From positions 558,001-622,000 of the forward strand of contig JAXHMB010000003.1 in assembly GCA_034521755.1 (NCBI GenBank): a DNA stretch of 64,000 bases, written 5' to 3'. The stretch is from JAXHMB01 sp034521755. Its GTDB lineage: Bacteria; Bacteroidota; Rhodothermia; Balneolales; Balneolaceae. Numbering within the stretch: the stretch's first letter is position 1; each line of letters starts with the position of its first letter. The notes below the pieces were generated by a model, which was not told the DNA's origin, searched no databases, and saw only the letters and a program-made list of their open reading frames with translations. Below, in pieces: positions 43,091-51,510 of the stretch. Both the position numbers and the translations under genes were made by a program.

Positions 43091-43320
43091 TCCGGATTAT
43101 TCACCAAGAAATTTGGTTGCAGGCAAGGCGAATGGGAGAATGAGCCGCGGAAGCGTCCCTGCAGGTACGTTCGAGCGTACTGATTCATCGAACGTAGCAT
43201 GCAGGTAAATTTCGTAGCCCCGGGCAATGACCCAAATGTGGGCTACTAATTATTTTCTGTTATTAAAACAAAAACAATGGCTTAACCGATAAATTATACC
43301 ACCTTCGTGAATAATTCGGG
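43091..43320. mobile_element. MITE-like 230-bp element between coaBC and the GNAT-like gene
   Basis: The 14-bp ends (43091-43104 and 43307-43320) are inverted repeats matching at 12 of 14 positions. TTAA flanks both sides (43087-43090 and 43321-43324), as a target-site duplication would. Inside are further inverted pairs, for example GTAGCCC/GGGCTAC and GAAATTTggtTGCA/TGCAggtAAATTTC, so it could fold strongly as RNA. It encodes no protein. It fills the convergent intergenic space exactly, and its flanking TTAAs contribute both neighbouring stop codons. A structured ncRNA or a bidirectional terminator is the alternative. Confidence 0.5.
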
Positions 43321-44463
43321 TTAAAATACCCATTTATAAGTACGGTGAGTTTTGTAATGATGGCAGCCAAGAGCTTCTAAACTTCTCTGCATCAACCAAT
43401 TCTTTTCACTAACCCATCCCCCTTCTAAATATTCCAGAGAGGGTGCCGCCTCGTATGTGTATTGAATACCTCGGGTAAACGTTAAGGCTTCAAGTCCCAT
43501 TTTTCTAAATTTGGGTCGTGTTCCATAAACAAGCGTACGCAAATGTTTTGCGCGCCGTTTAAACCAGTAAAGCTTGGGATAATGCCACCATCTTAGCTTG
43601 CCTCCTGTTTCTTTAGAAACTTCATTCAGGTCGGGTACACAAACAATAAATGAAGCCGGTTCTCCATCAACAAAGGCCAGCAACACGCTTTCCGGTATAA
43701 TAACCGGTTTGAGCTTATCTACCAGCTGGATCATTGTCTCTTCTGTAAGCTCCGTAAATTGATCATCCCGCCCCTCAATCTCCTGTTCGCTCCAGGCATC
43801 ATTATAAATTTCCCGCATGTATTTGGCATCTCTGTAAATATTTTTTAGATCAATGGGACGAAGCTCTATATCATTACGACTTTCAATGCGCTCTGTAATG
43901 CGAACCATGCGCTCGGGTAAGGGCTCAGAGAAATCTCGCTTATAACTCCAGTGATCATCGAGCTTCCGGGCTCCTGTAGATTCAAGCAACTTTTTATAAT
44001 ATGGTTGATGATAAAACATCCCATAAACAGGGGGCGCCTCATGATTTTCTACCAGTAGTCCCCAGTAAGTATCGTTCTCCCCAAAGTTAATAGGACCTCG
44101 CATAGCATGGTATCCTCTCTTCGTGTGCCAGTCTTTAGCATAGTTAATAATGGCTTCTGCCAGTCCGGCATCATTCTCCATTTCTATAAAACCGAGCCCG
44201 CCCATCGTTGGATCCAGCACTTTGTCCCGATCCGGAGTATTCATCACAGCAAACCGGCCAACTACACGCTGGTCCCTTATTACCAAATACCGTTCACATT
44301 CACCCTTGTTGAAAAAATTGTTTATCTGGGGATCAAAGATTCGCTCAATCTCAAACTTAAATGGAGGAGCCCACACATCATTATTTTCATAAATACGAAA
44401 TGGCAGCTCATGAAAAGCATTAATTTGTTCATCCGTTTTAACCTTTTGAAATATGTAACTCAT
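43321..44463 (-). CDS. GNAT-superfamily acyltransferase-like protein
   Basis: A 380-residue cytoplasmic protein with two N-acetyltransferase-like halves. The N-terminal half has RYLVIRDQRVVGRFAVMNTP and GLGFIEMENDAGLAEAIINYAKDW, patterned like a GNAT CoA-binding strand and helix. The middle segment AMRGPINFGENDTYWGLLVE and the second half (LLAFVDGEPASFIVCVPDLNE; KMGLEALTFTRGIQY) are conserved-looking. It matches a family of long GNAT-like proteins in Bacteroidota and Chloroflexota whose substrate is unknown. Monocistronic; its 3' end abuts the MITE-like element. Confidence 0.65.
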   Translation of the reverse strand: MSYIFQKVKTDEQINAFHELPFRIYENNDVWAPPFKFEIERIFDPQINNFFNKGECERYLVIRDQRVVGRFAVMNTPDRDKVLDPTMGGLGFIEMENDAGLAEAIINYAKDWHTKRGYHAMRGPINFGENDTYWGLLVENHEAPPVYGMFYHQPYYKKLLESTGARKLDDHWSYKRDFSEPLPERMVRITERIESRNDIELRPIDLKNIYRDAKYMREIYNDAWSEQEIEGRDDQFTELTEETMIQLVDKLKPVIIPESVLLAFVDGEPASFIVCVPDLNEVSKETGGKLRWWHYPKLYWFKRRAKHLRTLVYGTRPKFRKMGLEALTFTRGIQYTYEAAPSLEYLEGGWVSEKNWLMQRSLEALGCHHYKTHRTYKWVF

Positions 44464-44621
44464 TGCCCTTTAGGATTCACCATTTTACATTTCGTGAGAA
44501 TATCGAGAAAAAATCAGCCGATTCGTAACTCTTATCTACCATCTCAATCAGATTATACTTAGAATTCCTGATGAAAATAACCTATAATTAATCGCTTTAT
44601 TTAACTGAAAAGAACCGGGCC

Positions 44622-45608
44622 TTGAAAGAGAAAAAGAAAAAAAGAATCATTGCAGCATTGCTCCTTATCTCCTGCATCATCAGTGGCTTTTTATTGGCTT
44701 ACACATCTGCCCCTTCTTCCCAATCCCTAACCTCTTTTGCCAAAGCCGACTCGCTGATCCTAAATGATCTTTATAAGTTCAATGTGCTTGACAATCAAAT
44801 TAGAGTACAAACTATTACTGTCGACTCCAATCTATCCCGAAAGAAATATACCATCAATGTTCCACCTGGATTTTCAAAAACACAGCTGCATAATGAGCTG
44901 AATCGCACCTTTTATGACTATGATGTTCGCACACCGGCTGATGTCATCTTTCCGCATAAAGATTTTCGCATTCATTTACTGTATGATCAAACTGTATTCA
45001 GGTCTATCACCTTGACGACAGATCCTGAACTTACACTCAACAGAAATTTTGGAAGTATTCTTGTCGCTTTTGATAAAGTACCGGCAGATGAACTATTAGA
45101 TCAAGTCATCTCTTTTGGAGAACCCATTTCTATAGCGCTGATTGTTAAAAATCCCATGGAGGCCAACCAGCTTAAGTCTGAACTTCAGGAAAAATATCCT
45201 CATGTCCTGTTTTGGCTTCAGGATGAGAATGGTAATAACATTCCGGGATCTATATCATCCCGAATGCTGCCTAAGCTTCAACACTTGCAGGATGCTGTGC
45301 CCAACGCCGGAGTACTTAGCTTCAAAAACTTGACAAATGATTTGGTGGATGAATATCGACAGATGTTTTCAAAAACTAATCTTGAATATATTGATGCCAG
45401 TAATGCTATATTACTGGATTCAGATTTAGGGCGCGCTGCTTTTATGCAGGAACTAAACAAGTTTGCCCAACAAGCAGCCAGCTTTGAACAACCGACAGCA
45501 ATTGTAATGGGGAATAAAGAATCTCTTGAATGGCTAAAAAACGGACTCAGTGATTTTAAAAAATCCGGATTAGAAATTGTACCACCCAAACGACAACACT
45601 TTAACTGA
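44622..45608 (+). CDS. Divergent polysaccharide deacetylase-like protein, catalytic motifs lost
   Basis: A 328-residue protein from a TTG start, with an N-terminal membrane anchor (about 8-26). From about residue 145 the pattern follows the divergent polysaccharide deacetylase (YibQ-type) barrel: GSILVAFDKVPADELLDQVI for the first strand, SIALIVKNPMEANQLKSEL, then NLEYIDASNAILLDSDL, and TAIVMGNKESLEWL before IVPPKR. The metal-binding DD pair is replaced by Phe-Asp, and the usual HxxxH/HMGS-type residues are missing, so deacetylase activity is unlikely. It overlaps the following lipase-like gene by 1 bp (TGATG), so the two are translationally coupled. Confidence 0.55.
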   Translation: MKEKKKKRIIAALLLISCIISGFLLAYTSAPSSQSLTSFAKADSLILNDLYKFNVLDNQIRVQTITVDSNLSRKKYTINVPPGFSKTQLHNELNRTFYDYDVRTPADVIFPHKDFRIHLLYDQTVFRSITLTTDPELTLNRNFGSILVAFDKVPADELLDQVISFGEPISIALIVKNPMEANQLKSELQEKYPHVLFWLQDENGNNIPGSISSRMLPKLQHLQDAVPNAGVLSFKNLTNDLVDEYRQMFSKTNLEYIDASNAILLDSDLGRAAFMQELNKFAQQAASFEQPTAIVMGNKESLEWLKNGLSDFKKSGLEIVPPKRQHFN

Positions 45609-46468
45609 TGATAGATCGCTTTGATACCGATAGGCTCCTGAAACGCTTTGAGCTTACTCGTTTTCCAGACCCCGAACCCATTGAGATTAAATATCCGGTA
45701 CTTCTTTGTCATGGATATGGTGCCATTGCTTCATTGGTTAAACCCTCCCCTCTTTATGATGTAGCTATGCTAATGCGTACTCATAATGTGCTAGCCTTTG
45801 CCCCTAACATTGTGCCCTATGCAAAAATTGAAATTCGTGCAGAAAGCTGGGTGGAAGTCATTAAAACACTTGTAGCCGATTCTAATTATGAGAAGGTAAA
45901 TATTGTAGCCCATAGTATGGGTGGACTGGATATTCGCTATGCTCTTTCACATTTGGCAATCAGTGATAAAGTTGCCTCATTAACCACTGTGAGCACACCA
46001 CATCGTGGTACCAGCCTTGCAGAGCTTACCTTAAAAACACCGGACGCTATTAAAGATAAGCTGGCTGATTTTTTAGACTGGATGGGCAACCGTATTTTCC
46101 CTGAAGGCAAAAGTGACTCTGTGGGATCAGCAAAACAACTGACAAGAAACTATGTACAAGAAGTCTTCAACCCTAATACGCCGGATTCTGACGATGTGCC
46201 CTACTACTCGTTTAGCTCAGCTATTGGTAAAGGCACCAATCAACCTATCACTGTAGTCAATCGTTTTCAAAACAATCACATCTTTGAGCAGGAAGGTATT
46301 AATGATGGAATGGTTTCAGTGGAAAGCTCAAAGTGGGGCGAACACATCAAAACCAGCAATCTTTCGCACCTTGAGCAAATGAACCTGAGAATAAAAGAAG
46401 ATCGCAAGCCGTTATTCCGTACTTTCTGGCTGGAGGTATTGAATCATCTGCAAGAAAAGGGGCACTAG
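45608..46468 (+). CDS. Alpha/beta-hydrolase lipase
   Basis: A 286-residue hydrolase resembling bacterial triacylglycerol lipases. The oxyanion-hole strand is YPVLLCHGYG near residue 30, and the nucleophile elbow is VAHSMGGLD near residue 100. STPHRGTSLAEL follows, as in family I lipases. EGINDGMVSVESSKWGEH gives the catalytic aspartate region and SHLEQM the histidine. No signal peptide is visible, so it may be cytoplasmic or need another route. It is coupled to the degenerate deacetylase upstream and convergent with surE (1 bp between). Confidence 0.8.
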   Translation: MIDRFDTDRLLKRFELTRFPDPEPIEIKYPVLLCHGYGAIASLVKPSPLYDVAMLMRTHNVLAFAPNIVPYAKIEIRAESWVEVIKTLVADSNYEKVNIVAHSMGGLDIRYALSHLAISDKVASLTTVSTPHRGTSLAELTLKTPDAIKDKLADFLDWMGNRIFPEGKSDSVGSAKQLTRNYVQEVFNPNTPDSDDVPYYSFSSAIGKGTNQPITVVNRFQNNHIFEQEGINDGMVSVESSKWGEHIKTSNLSHLEQMNLRIKEDRKPLFRTFWLEVLNHLQEKGH

Positions 46469-46469
46469 C

Positions 46470-47234
46470 TCAAAGCTTGATATCATCCGAATTCTTAAGC
46501 AGTGTATAGGCCGTCATATCATATTGGATAGGTGTAAGTGAAGCATATCCTTTTTCCAAAGCGTTAATGTCTAAATCTTCTCCTTCATCAAGCAGTTGCA
46601 AACGACCGGTCAGCCAGTAGTAAGATCGATTATTGGGATCTACACGACCTTCAAACTCCTCCACATAACGGCTGTTCGCCTGCCTTGTCCATCTTATCTC
46701 CTTTAACGGACCGGCGGGCACATTCAAGTTCAACGTTACTCCTTTTGGAAGTCCCTGATTCAAAACATAGCGAATAACTCTACGGGCGGCATCTTTAGAA
46801 CCGCTTAGATCAGCATCTTCATCAAAATCAGTACAGCTTACGGCAATCGAAGGATAGCCCAGAATAGTTCCCTCAGTTGCTGCACTTACGGTTCCCGAAT
46901 ACAAAATATTAATTCCTGCGTTGCTACCATGATTGATACCACTGACAACCAAGTCCGGTTTTTGATCCAAAAGCTGATCGTGACCAAGCTTTACAGAATC
47001 AGCAGGCGTTCCGGTCACGGCCTGTCCATTAAACTTCCCATCAATCTGAAAAGAACGAGAGCGCAATGGTGTTGAGACAGTAACTGAATGACCCACGGCA
47101 CTTTGCTGTCGGTCGGGAGCAATAATTTCTACATTTCCGAATTCAGAAGCTACCTCAGCCAACGCTTTAATACCCGGAGAAAATATGCCATCATCATTAC
47201 AAACTAGAATTAAGGGTTTATCAGCTTTACTCAT
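46470..47234 (-). CDS. surE: 5'/3'-nucleotidase SurE
   Basis: A 254-residue SurE phosphatase. The metal site is VCNDDGIFSPGI (11-22), then APDRQQSAVGHSVT, VTGTPADSVKLG, VVSGINHGSNAG with the metal-binding asparagine, and YSGTVSAATEG. It dephosphorylates nucleoside 5'/3'-monophosphates and short polyphosphates in the cytoplasm. It is the last gene of a seven-gene minus-strand run beginning with comF. Confidence 0.94.
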   Translation of the reverse strand: MSKADKPLILVCNDDGIFSPGIKALAEVASEFGNVEIIAPDRQQSAVGHSVTVSTPLRSRSFQIDGKFNGQAVTGTPADSVKLGHDQLLDQKPDLVVSGINHGSNAGINILYSGTVSAATEGTILGYPSIAVSCTDFDEDADLSGSKDAARRVIRYVLNQGLPKGVTLNLNVPAGPLKEIRWTRQANSRYVEEFEGRVDPNNRSYYWLTGRLQLLDEGEDLDINALEKGYASLTPIQYDMTAYTLLKNSDDIKL

Positions 47235-47305
47235 AAAGATATTTTCAATTAAGTTTTGAATATTAAATTATATAACATTCAAAACCTAGAATTCATCATT
47301 TAAAA

Positions 47306-48133
47306 TTAGCCGTATTGCTCATCTTCATTAGGGAAATCGCCAGACTTTACATCTTTGATGTATGATTGTACAGCATCTGTCATATCGGTATGCATATCGG
47401 CATATCGGCGGAGAAATCGGGGATTAAACTCTTTGTTAAGTCCCAACATATCATGTGTTACAAGTACTTGTCCGTCACAATCAGGTCCGGCACCAATGCC
47501 TATAGTTGGGATAGAAATTGCTGCTGTCACTTTCTTTGCCAGCTCCGCCGGAATTTTTTCTAATACCAACGAAAAGCATCCGGCCTTCTCCAGGTTCTTG
47601 GCATCTTCAATAAGCTGCTTGGCTTCCGTATCTTCAGTAGCACGAACTTTATAGGTTCCAAATTGATAGATGCTTTGTGGGGTAAGTCCCAGATGCCCCA
47701 TAACAGGAATTCCTGCATTTACAATTTTGCGAACTGTATCAACTATATATTTACCTCCCTCCAGCTTGACCCCATGTACGCCGGCTTCCTTCATCATTCG
47801 TCCGGCACTTATCAGAGCTTCTTTAGATGTAACCTGGTAACTCATAAAGGGAAGGTCAGCAATAACCAACGCTCGATCTACTCCACGTACCACACACGAA
47901 GCATGATAAATCATATGGTCCAAAGTCATAGGAACGGTCGTTTCATGGCCGGCCATAACATTGCTGGCAGAATCACCTATCAGTATAACATCAATGCCGG
48001 CAGCATCAATAATTCGCGCCATCGTATAATCATAAGCCGTAAGCATACTTATGTTTTCACCGCTGCTTTTCATATCAACAACGGTTTGAGTAGTTACTTT
48101 AACGGGCCGGTCGGATGATTTTTGTGTGCTCAT
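47306..48133 (-). CDS. panB: Ketopantoate hydroxymethyltransferase
   Basis: A 275-residue PanB with MLTAYDYTMARIIDAAGIDVI, the Mg-binding IGDSASNVMAGHETT, GGKYIVDTVRKIVNAGIPVMGHLGLTPQ and GIGAGPDCDGQVLVTHDMLG. It transfers a hydroxymethyl group from 5,10-methylene-THF to 2-oxoisovalerate, the first pantothenate-specific step. Its start overlaps the fabZ stop by 4 bp. The pantothenate pathway continues in this window with coaX and coaBC. Confidence 0.95.
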   Translation of the reverse strand: MSTQKSSDRPVKVTTQTVVDMKSSGENISMLTAYDYTMARIIDAAGIDVILIGDSASNVMAGHETTVPMTLDHMIYHASCVVRGVDRALVIADLPFMSYQVTSKEALISAGRMMKEAGVHGVKLEGGKYIVDTVRKIVNAGIPVMGHLGLTPQSIYQFGTYKVRATEDTEAKQLIEDAKNLEKAGCFSLVLEKIPAELAKKVTAAISIPTIGIGAGPDCDGQVLVTHDMLGLNKEFNPRFLRRYADMHTDMTDAVQSYIKDVKSGDFPNEDEQYG

Positions 48134-48576
48134 TCTTCCTCTCTGGATACAACCGCAGCTGTAGCTTCGAGTTCACAACAAAGCTCGCCATCAACGGTAG
48201 CCTTGCCCTCCATCGTTGTAAAATTTCGACGCTGACTTAACAATTTAATTTCCATTTTTAACTGATCTCCTGGAACCACCGAACGACGAAACTTTGCACT
48301 TTTTATAGCGGAAAAAACAATCAAGTTTTTATCAGGATCTTCAACACTCGTTTTCATCATCAGCAGACATGCACTTTGGGCTAATGCTTCTACCTGCAAT
48401 ACACCAGGCATAAGAGGGCGACCCGGAAAATGACCATTAAAAAATTCTTCATTAACGGTAACATTTTTGATGGAAACAATTCTATCATCAGTGTATTCTA
48501 AAACACGATCAACTAATAAAAATGGATAGCGATGTGGAAGAAGCTCTTTTATTTCTTCAATTGTGATTACTGACAT
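48130..48576 (-). CDS. fabZ: 3-hydroxyacyl-ACP dehydratase FabZ
   Basis: A 148-residue hot-dog-fold dehydratase. LPHRYPFLLVDRV carries the catalytic histidine, and GHFPGRPLMPGVLQVEALAQ the acidic residue on the central helix. It dehydrates beta-hydroxyacyl-ACP in fatty-acid elongation. In many Bacteroidota FabZ is fused behind LpxC; here it is a separate gene with no lpx neighbours. It overlaps panB by 4 bp (ATGA). Confidence 0.93.
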   Translation of the reverse strand: MSVITIEEIKELLPHRYPFLLVDRVLEYTDDRIVSIKNVTVNEEFFNGHFPGRPLMPGVLQVEALAQSACLLMMKTSVEDPDKNLIVFSAIKSAKFRRSVVPGDQLKMEIKLLSQRRNFTTMEGKATVDGELCCELEATAAVVSREEE

Positions 48577-48615
48577 AAATAATTGGATATTAAAATTTCA
48601 ATTAAATAATCATTT

Positions 48616-49305
48616 TTACTTTACCGTACCAACGTAAATATATGCAATACCGCCGGTTAGCTTTTTAAATGTTTTGTTGGTGAAACTTCCCGATTGATCC
48701 ATTAATGTAACAAATTTGTCGCCTGCAGGAAATTCTGCACTCGTTTTAGGTAAATAAGTATAAGCCTCCCGGTTTCCACTGATCAATCCACCTACAGCCG
48801 GCATGATAAACTGACTGTATAATTCATAAGGATATTTCATGATTCCTTTGGGCTGACCAAACTCCAGCACTACCACATTTCCACCTGTTTTTACCACTCT
48901 TGCGAGTTCTTTAAGTGCTGTAACAGGTTCATCTACGTTACGAATACCAAAAGCAATACTTGCAATATCAAACCGATTATCATCATAGGGTAAGTCCATA
49001 GCATCAGCTACTTCAAAATCTACCTGCAGATTCTGCTCTTTTGCTTTATCCGGTGCAAGCTCAATCATCTCTTTGCAGAAATCTGTGCCCAGCACATAGC
49101 CCTCTTCTCCTACTTTTTCCTTGAATTCAAGCGCAAGGTCGCCGGTTCCTGTAGCACAGTCTAGCACATGGTCGCCGGGCTTGGCTCCACTGAGCTGTAC
49201 TGTTTTTGCTCGCCACGCATGATGCACTCCAAATGACAAGATGGAATTCACCCTGTCATAGTCATCTGCTATATCGGCGAACATATTTTTAACCTTTTCA
49301 CTCAT
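48616..49305 (-). CDS. menG: Demethylmenaquinone methyltransferase (UbiE/MenG)
   Basis: A 229-residue class I SAM methyltransferase. FADIADDYDRVNSILSFGVHHAWR is the UbiE N-terminal signature, VLDCATGTGDLALEF the SAM motif I, FEVADAMDLPYDDNRFD motif II, and YLPKTSAEFPAGDKF the late conserved segment. It methylates demethylmenaquinone in the last step of menaquinone synthesis; menaquinone is assumed from the taxon and the sdh type, since the same family also serves ubiquinone. It lies 9 bp after the phosphatase gene upstream. Confidence 0.93.
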   Translation of the reverse strand: MSEKVKNMFADIADDYDRVNSILSFGVHHAWRAKTVQLSGAKPGDHVLDCATGTGDLALEFKEKVGEEGYVLGTDFCKEMIELAPDKAKEQNLQVDFEVADAMDLPYDDNRFDIASIAFGIRNVDEPVTALKELARVVKTGGNVVVLEFGQPKGIMKYPYELYSQFIMPAVGGLISGNREAYTYLPKTSAEFPAGDKFVTLMDQSGSFTNKTFKKLTGGIAYIYVGTVK

Positions 49306-49314
49306 AAATCTTCT

Positions 49315-49950
49315 CTATTTGTCTTTAATACTCAGGTCATCTAAATGTTCGGTCTCATGTAAATAAACCGGCTCAAACTGCCCGGCAGTGTGTTCCAAAT
49401 GGTACAAAGCCCCGTTTGAATGCGTAACTTTATGCATGTTTTCGAGGCCATATCCCAGCCATTCTGAAAGTAAAATACGGATTGAACGGCCATGCAAGAT
49501 AAACAAAATATTTGAGCCTCCGTGTTCCTCAATAATCTTACTTGTTCGAGATAAAATGCGGTTGGAAACTTCCACAGGACTTTCGCCATCTTTGGGTGCA
49601 AAGTCTACCTTCCCAGAACTCCATTTGGCATGTATTTCATCCAAATCAGATTGAATTTCTTCAGCAGAATGACCTTCAAGATACCCAAAATCCATTTCAT
49701 CAAGTTCAGGATAATATTTGTATTCTTTACGGTAACTCCATGCAATAATTTCTGCCGTTTCCATGGAACGCATCAAGCTACTTGAAAAAATGTGATCAAT
49801 AGATTCAGAACCTAAAAAATCAGCGATGGCTTTGGCCTGCATTCGGCCGTTTTTGTTAAGTGGCTTATTAATTCCCCGACCCTGCATTTGATTAAGACGA
49901 TTATATTCTGTTTCGCCATGACGTGCTATAAAAATCCTGGTAGTACTCAA
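49315..49950 (-). CDS. Histidine phosphatase family protein
   Basis: A 211-residue phosphoglycerate-mutase-like phosphatase. It has the phosphohistidine motif ARHGETEYN at the N-terminus, GRGINKPLNKNG, SSSLMRSMETAEII with the second phosphate-binding arginine, and LFILHGRSIRILL with the second catalytic histidine. It could act on a sugar phosphate, alpha-ribazole phosphate or another small phosphoester; the substrate is not evident. It sits 1 bp after the preceding membrane protein gene. Confidence 0.88.
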   Translation of the reverse strand: MSTTRIFIARHGETEYNRLNQMQGRGINKPLNKNGRMQAKAIADFLGSESIDHIFSSSLMRSMETAEIIAWSYRKEYKYYPELDEMDFGYLEGHSAEEIQSDLDEIHAKWSSGKVDFAPKDGESPVEVSNRILSRTSKIIEEHGGSNILFILHGRSIRILLSEWLGYGLENMHKVTHSNGALYHLEHTAGQFEPVYLHETEHLDDLSIKDK

Positions 49951-49951
49951 A

Positions 49952-50590
49952 CTAGTCTTTCCCTTTTTTTCTTCGCATTGTCATTTGCCACATTTTGTCT
50001 TCCATTGTTTGAACTGACGGAGGTGCAATTCCTTCGTAAATAGCATATTTGATGATTACCATTTTCAGGACGCGATCGTTCAAGGAAAGCCTTTGATTAT
50101 TTGTAGCAGAAAGACGATCCCAAAGCATATTTAACAAACCAATTTTTAACAAAAAGAAAAATATTACTCCTATTCCAAGAGCTAAGTATTGTTCTTGAAT
50201 GCCCATCATGCTAAGGCCGGTAAATGCAATTACCAACAGATAAGCATCCTTATTCATATATGAAAAGAGTTTACCAAAAAAGCGGTTTACCAGACTGCTT
50301 TTAAAATTGTACCAGATCCAGTGAAAGCTTAATGTTGCCAGCGCAGCCAGCCATGGGTTCACCAGAAATAATAAAATCATGAGCAGCGTAAGCGAAAGGC
50401 TGTCTGCACTTCTAACCCAGGCCAACGCATCTTTGATAAGAGTGGAAATATCGTACTCTTGCAGTAGCCCGGGAGCAAATTCTTCAATAGCTTCCTGCGT
50501 AGTATGAAACCACTGACCGGTTCGGGTAACAATACCCAATTTTGTTTCCAGGAATAGTTCCTTATTTCCACGAGGGGTATATTTTTCCAT
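49952..50590 (-). CDS. Membrane protein of unknown function
   Basis: About 212 residues from the ATG at 50590 (MEKYTPRGNKELFLE); a GTG at 50635 overlapping the comF stop would add 15 residues and cannot be excluded. Four hydrophobic helices are visible (about 65-88, 92-105, 118-140, 143-165), with a soluble N-terminal ~60 residues and a basic C-terminus (MTMRRKKGKD). I recognise no family. It lies between comF and a histidine phosphatase gene in a tightly packed minus-strand operon. Confidence 0.65.
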   Translation of the reverse strand: MEKYTPRGNKELFLETKLGIVTRTGQWFHTTQEAIEEFAPGLLQEYDISTLIKDALAWVRSADSLSLTLLMILLFLVNPWLAALATLSFHWIWYNFKSSLVNRFFGKLFSYMNKDAYLLVIAFTGLSMMGIQEQYLALGIGVIFFFLLKIGLLNMLWDRLSATNNQRLSLNDRVLKMVIIKYAIYEGIAPPSVQTMEDKMWQMTMRRKKGKD

Positions 50591-50631
50591 AGGCAAAAGG
50601 TATCCTTCTTTTTGGAAAAAGTGAATTTTTA

Positions 50632-51354
50632 TCACGCCTGGGCAGCCGTTAAAATAATAGTATCACTTATTCCTGTATCAGCCAGGGTTCGGGCAAGTTC
50701 AAAAGTAGTTGATCCGGTGGTAAAAACATCATCTACAATTACCGCTCTTTTATCTTTAAATGCTTCCGGTTTATTTACTCTGAAAGCATCTTTAATATTA
50801 GAGATCCTCTTTTCAATAGTAAAACCTGTTTGTGTACTAGTATTCTTTTGACGTATTACCGAATCAATTTTACAGATGGGTGTTTTAAGAATGCTTTGCA
50901 TCCCTTGAGCAATCATAAAAGCCTGGTTAAAGCCCCGTTTTCTAAACTTAAGATAATGCAGCGGTACGGGTACCAAAATGACATCTTTACTTTCCTTCAA
51001 CGACTGAAGCGCAGGATGCTTCATGGCTCTGCGCGCCACAAGCCTTCCAATTTCATATCCAATACCTGTAAGCCGCTCATATTTCAGGTAATGCATCAAG
51101 TCCTGAAGGACTCCCCCCTTGTCAAACTCCCAAAGGGCGTGCTGTATAGATACAATTTCAGGGAGTAACACATCACTGGAAACGTGTTTGTTTTCGGGAT
51201 TGGCATCCACAAATCGCTCTTCTTTACAAAAAGAACAAAGCTGGCGGTCTCGTTCTGTTGTCTCCAGCCCACAGCATATACAAACGCTTGGAAAAGCTAT
51301 GCTGCTAATTCCTCTACCAATTTCTTTTGTTGTATTAATAATCTTCTTAAGCAT
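50632..51354 (-). CDS. comF: ComF-family phosphoribosyltransferase-like protein
   Basis: A 240-residue ComF homologue. The N-terminal double zinc ribbon is visible as CICCGLETTERDRQLCSFC. The C-terminal PRTase domain has VPLHYLKFRKRGFNQA and the PRPP loop AVIVDDVFTTGSTTFE. ComF proteins take part in DNA uptake in naturally competent bacteria, though many homologues are present without known competence. First gene of the minus-strand run to surE, divergent from rodZ. Confidence 0.9.
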   Translation of the reverse strand: MLKKIINTTKEIGRGISSIAFPSVCICCGLETTERDRQLCSFCKEERFVDANPENKHVSSDVLLPEIVSIQHALWEFDKGGVLQDLMHYLKYERLTGIGYEIGRLVARRAMKHPALQSLKESKDVILVPVPLHYLKFRKRGFNQAFMIAQGMQSILKTPICKIDSVIRQKNTSTQTGFTIEKRISNIKDAFRVNKPEAFKDKRAVIVDDVFTTGSTTFELARTLADTGISDTIILTAAQA

Positions 51355-51469
51355 TATTGATCCTATTTTCTGGTATGACTCATTAAAGCTATAAACCTTA
51401 CATTTTTTCTATTTACAAAAAATTTTCACCACCCATTATAATTACTTAGATTTATCTTAATCTGTGGGA

Positions 51470-51477
51470 TAAATTTG
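51470..51477 (+). promoter_or_regulatory. Bacteroidota-type -7 element (TAAATTTG) before rodZ
   Basis: Fits TAnnTTTG, 33 bp upstream of the ATG at 51511. No clear -33 TTG at standard spacing. Confidence 0.35.
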
Positions 51478-51510
51478 TAGCACTTATAATCTAATTGGTG
51501 ATTTTTTACT

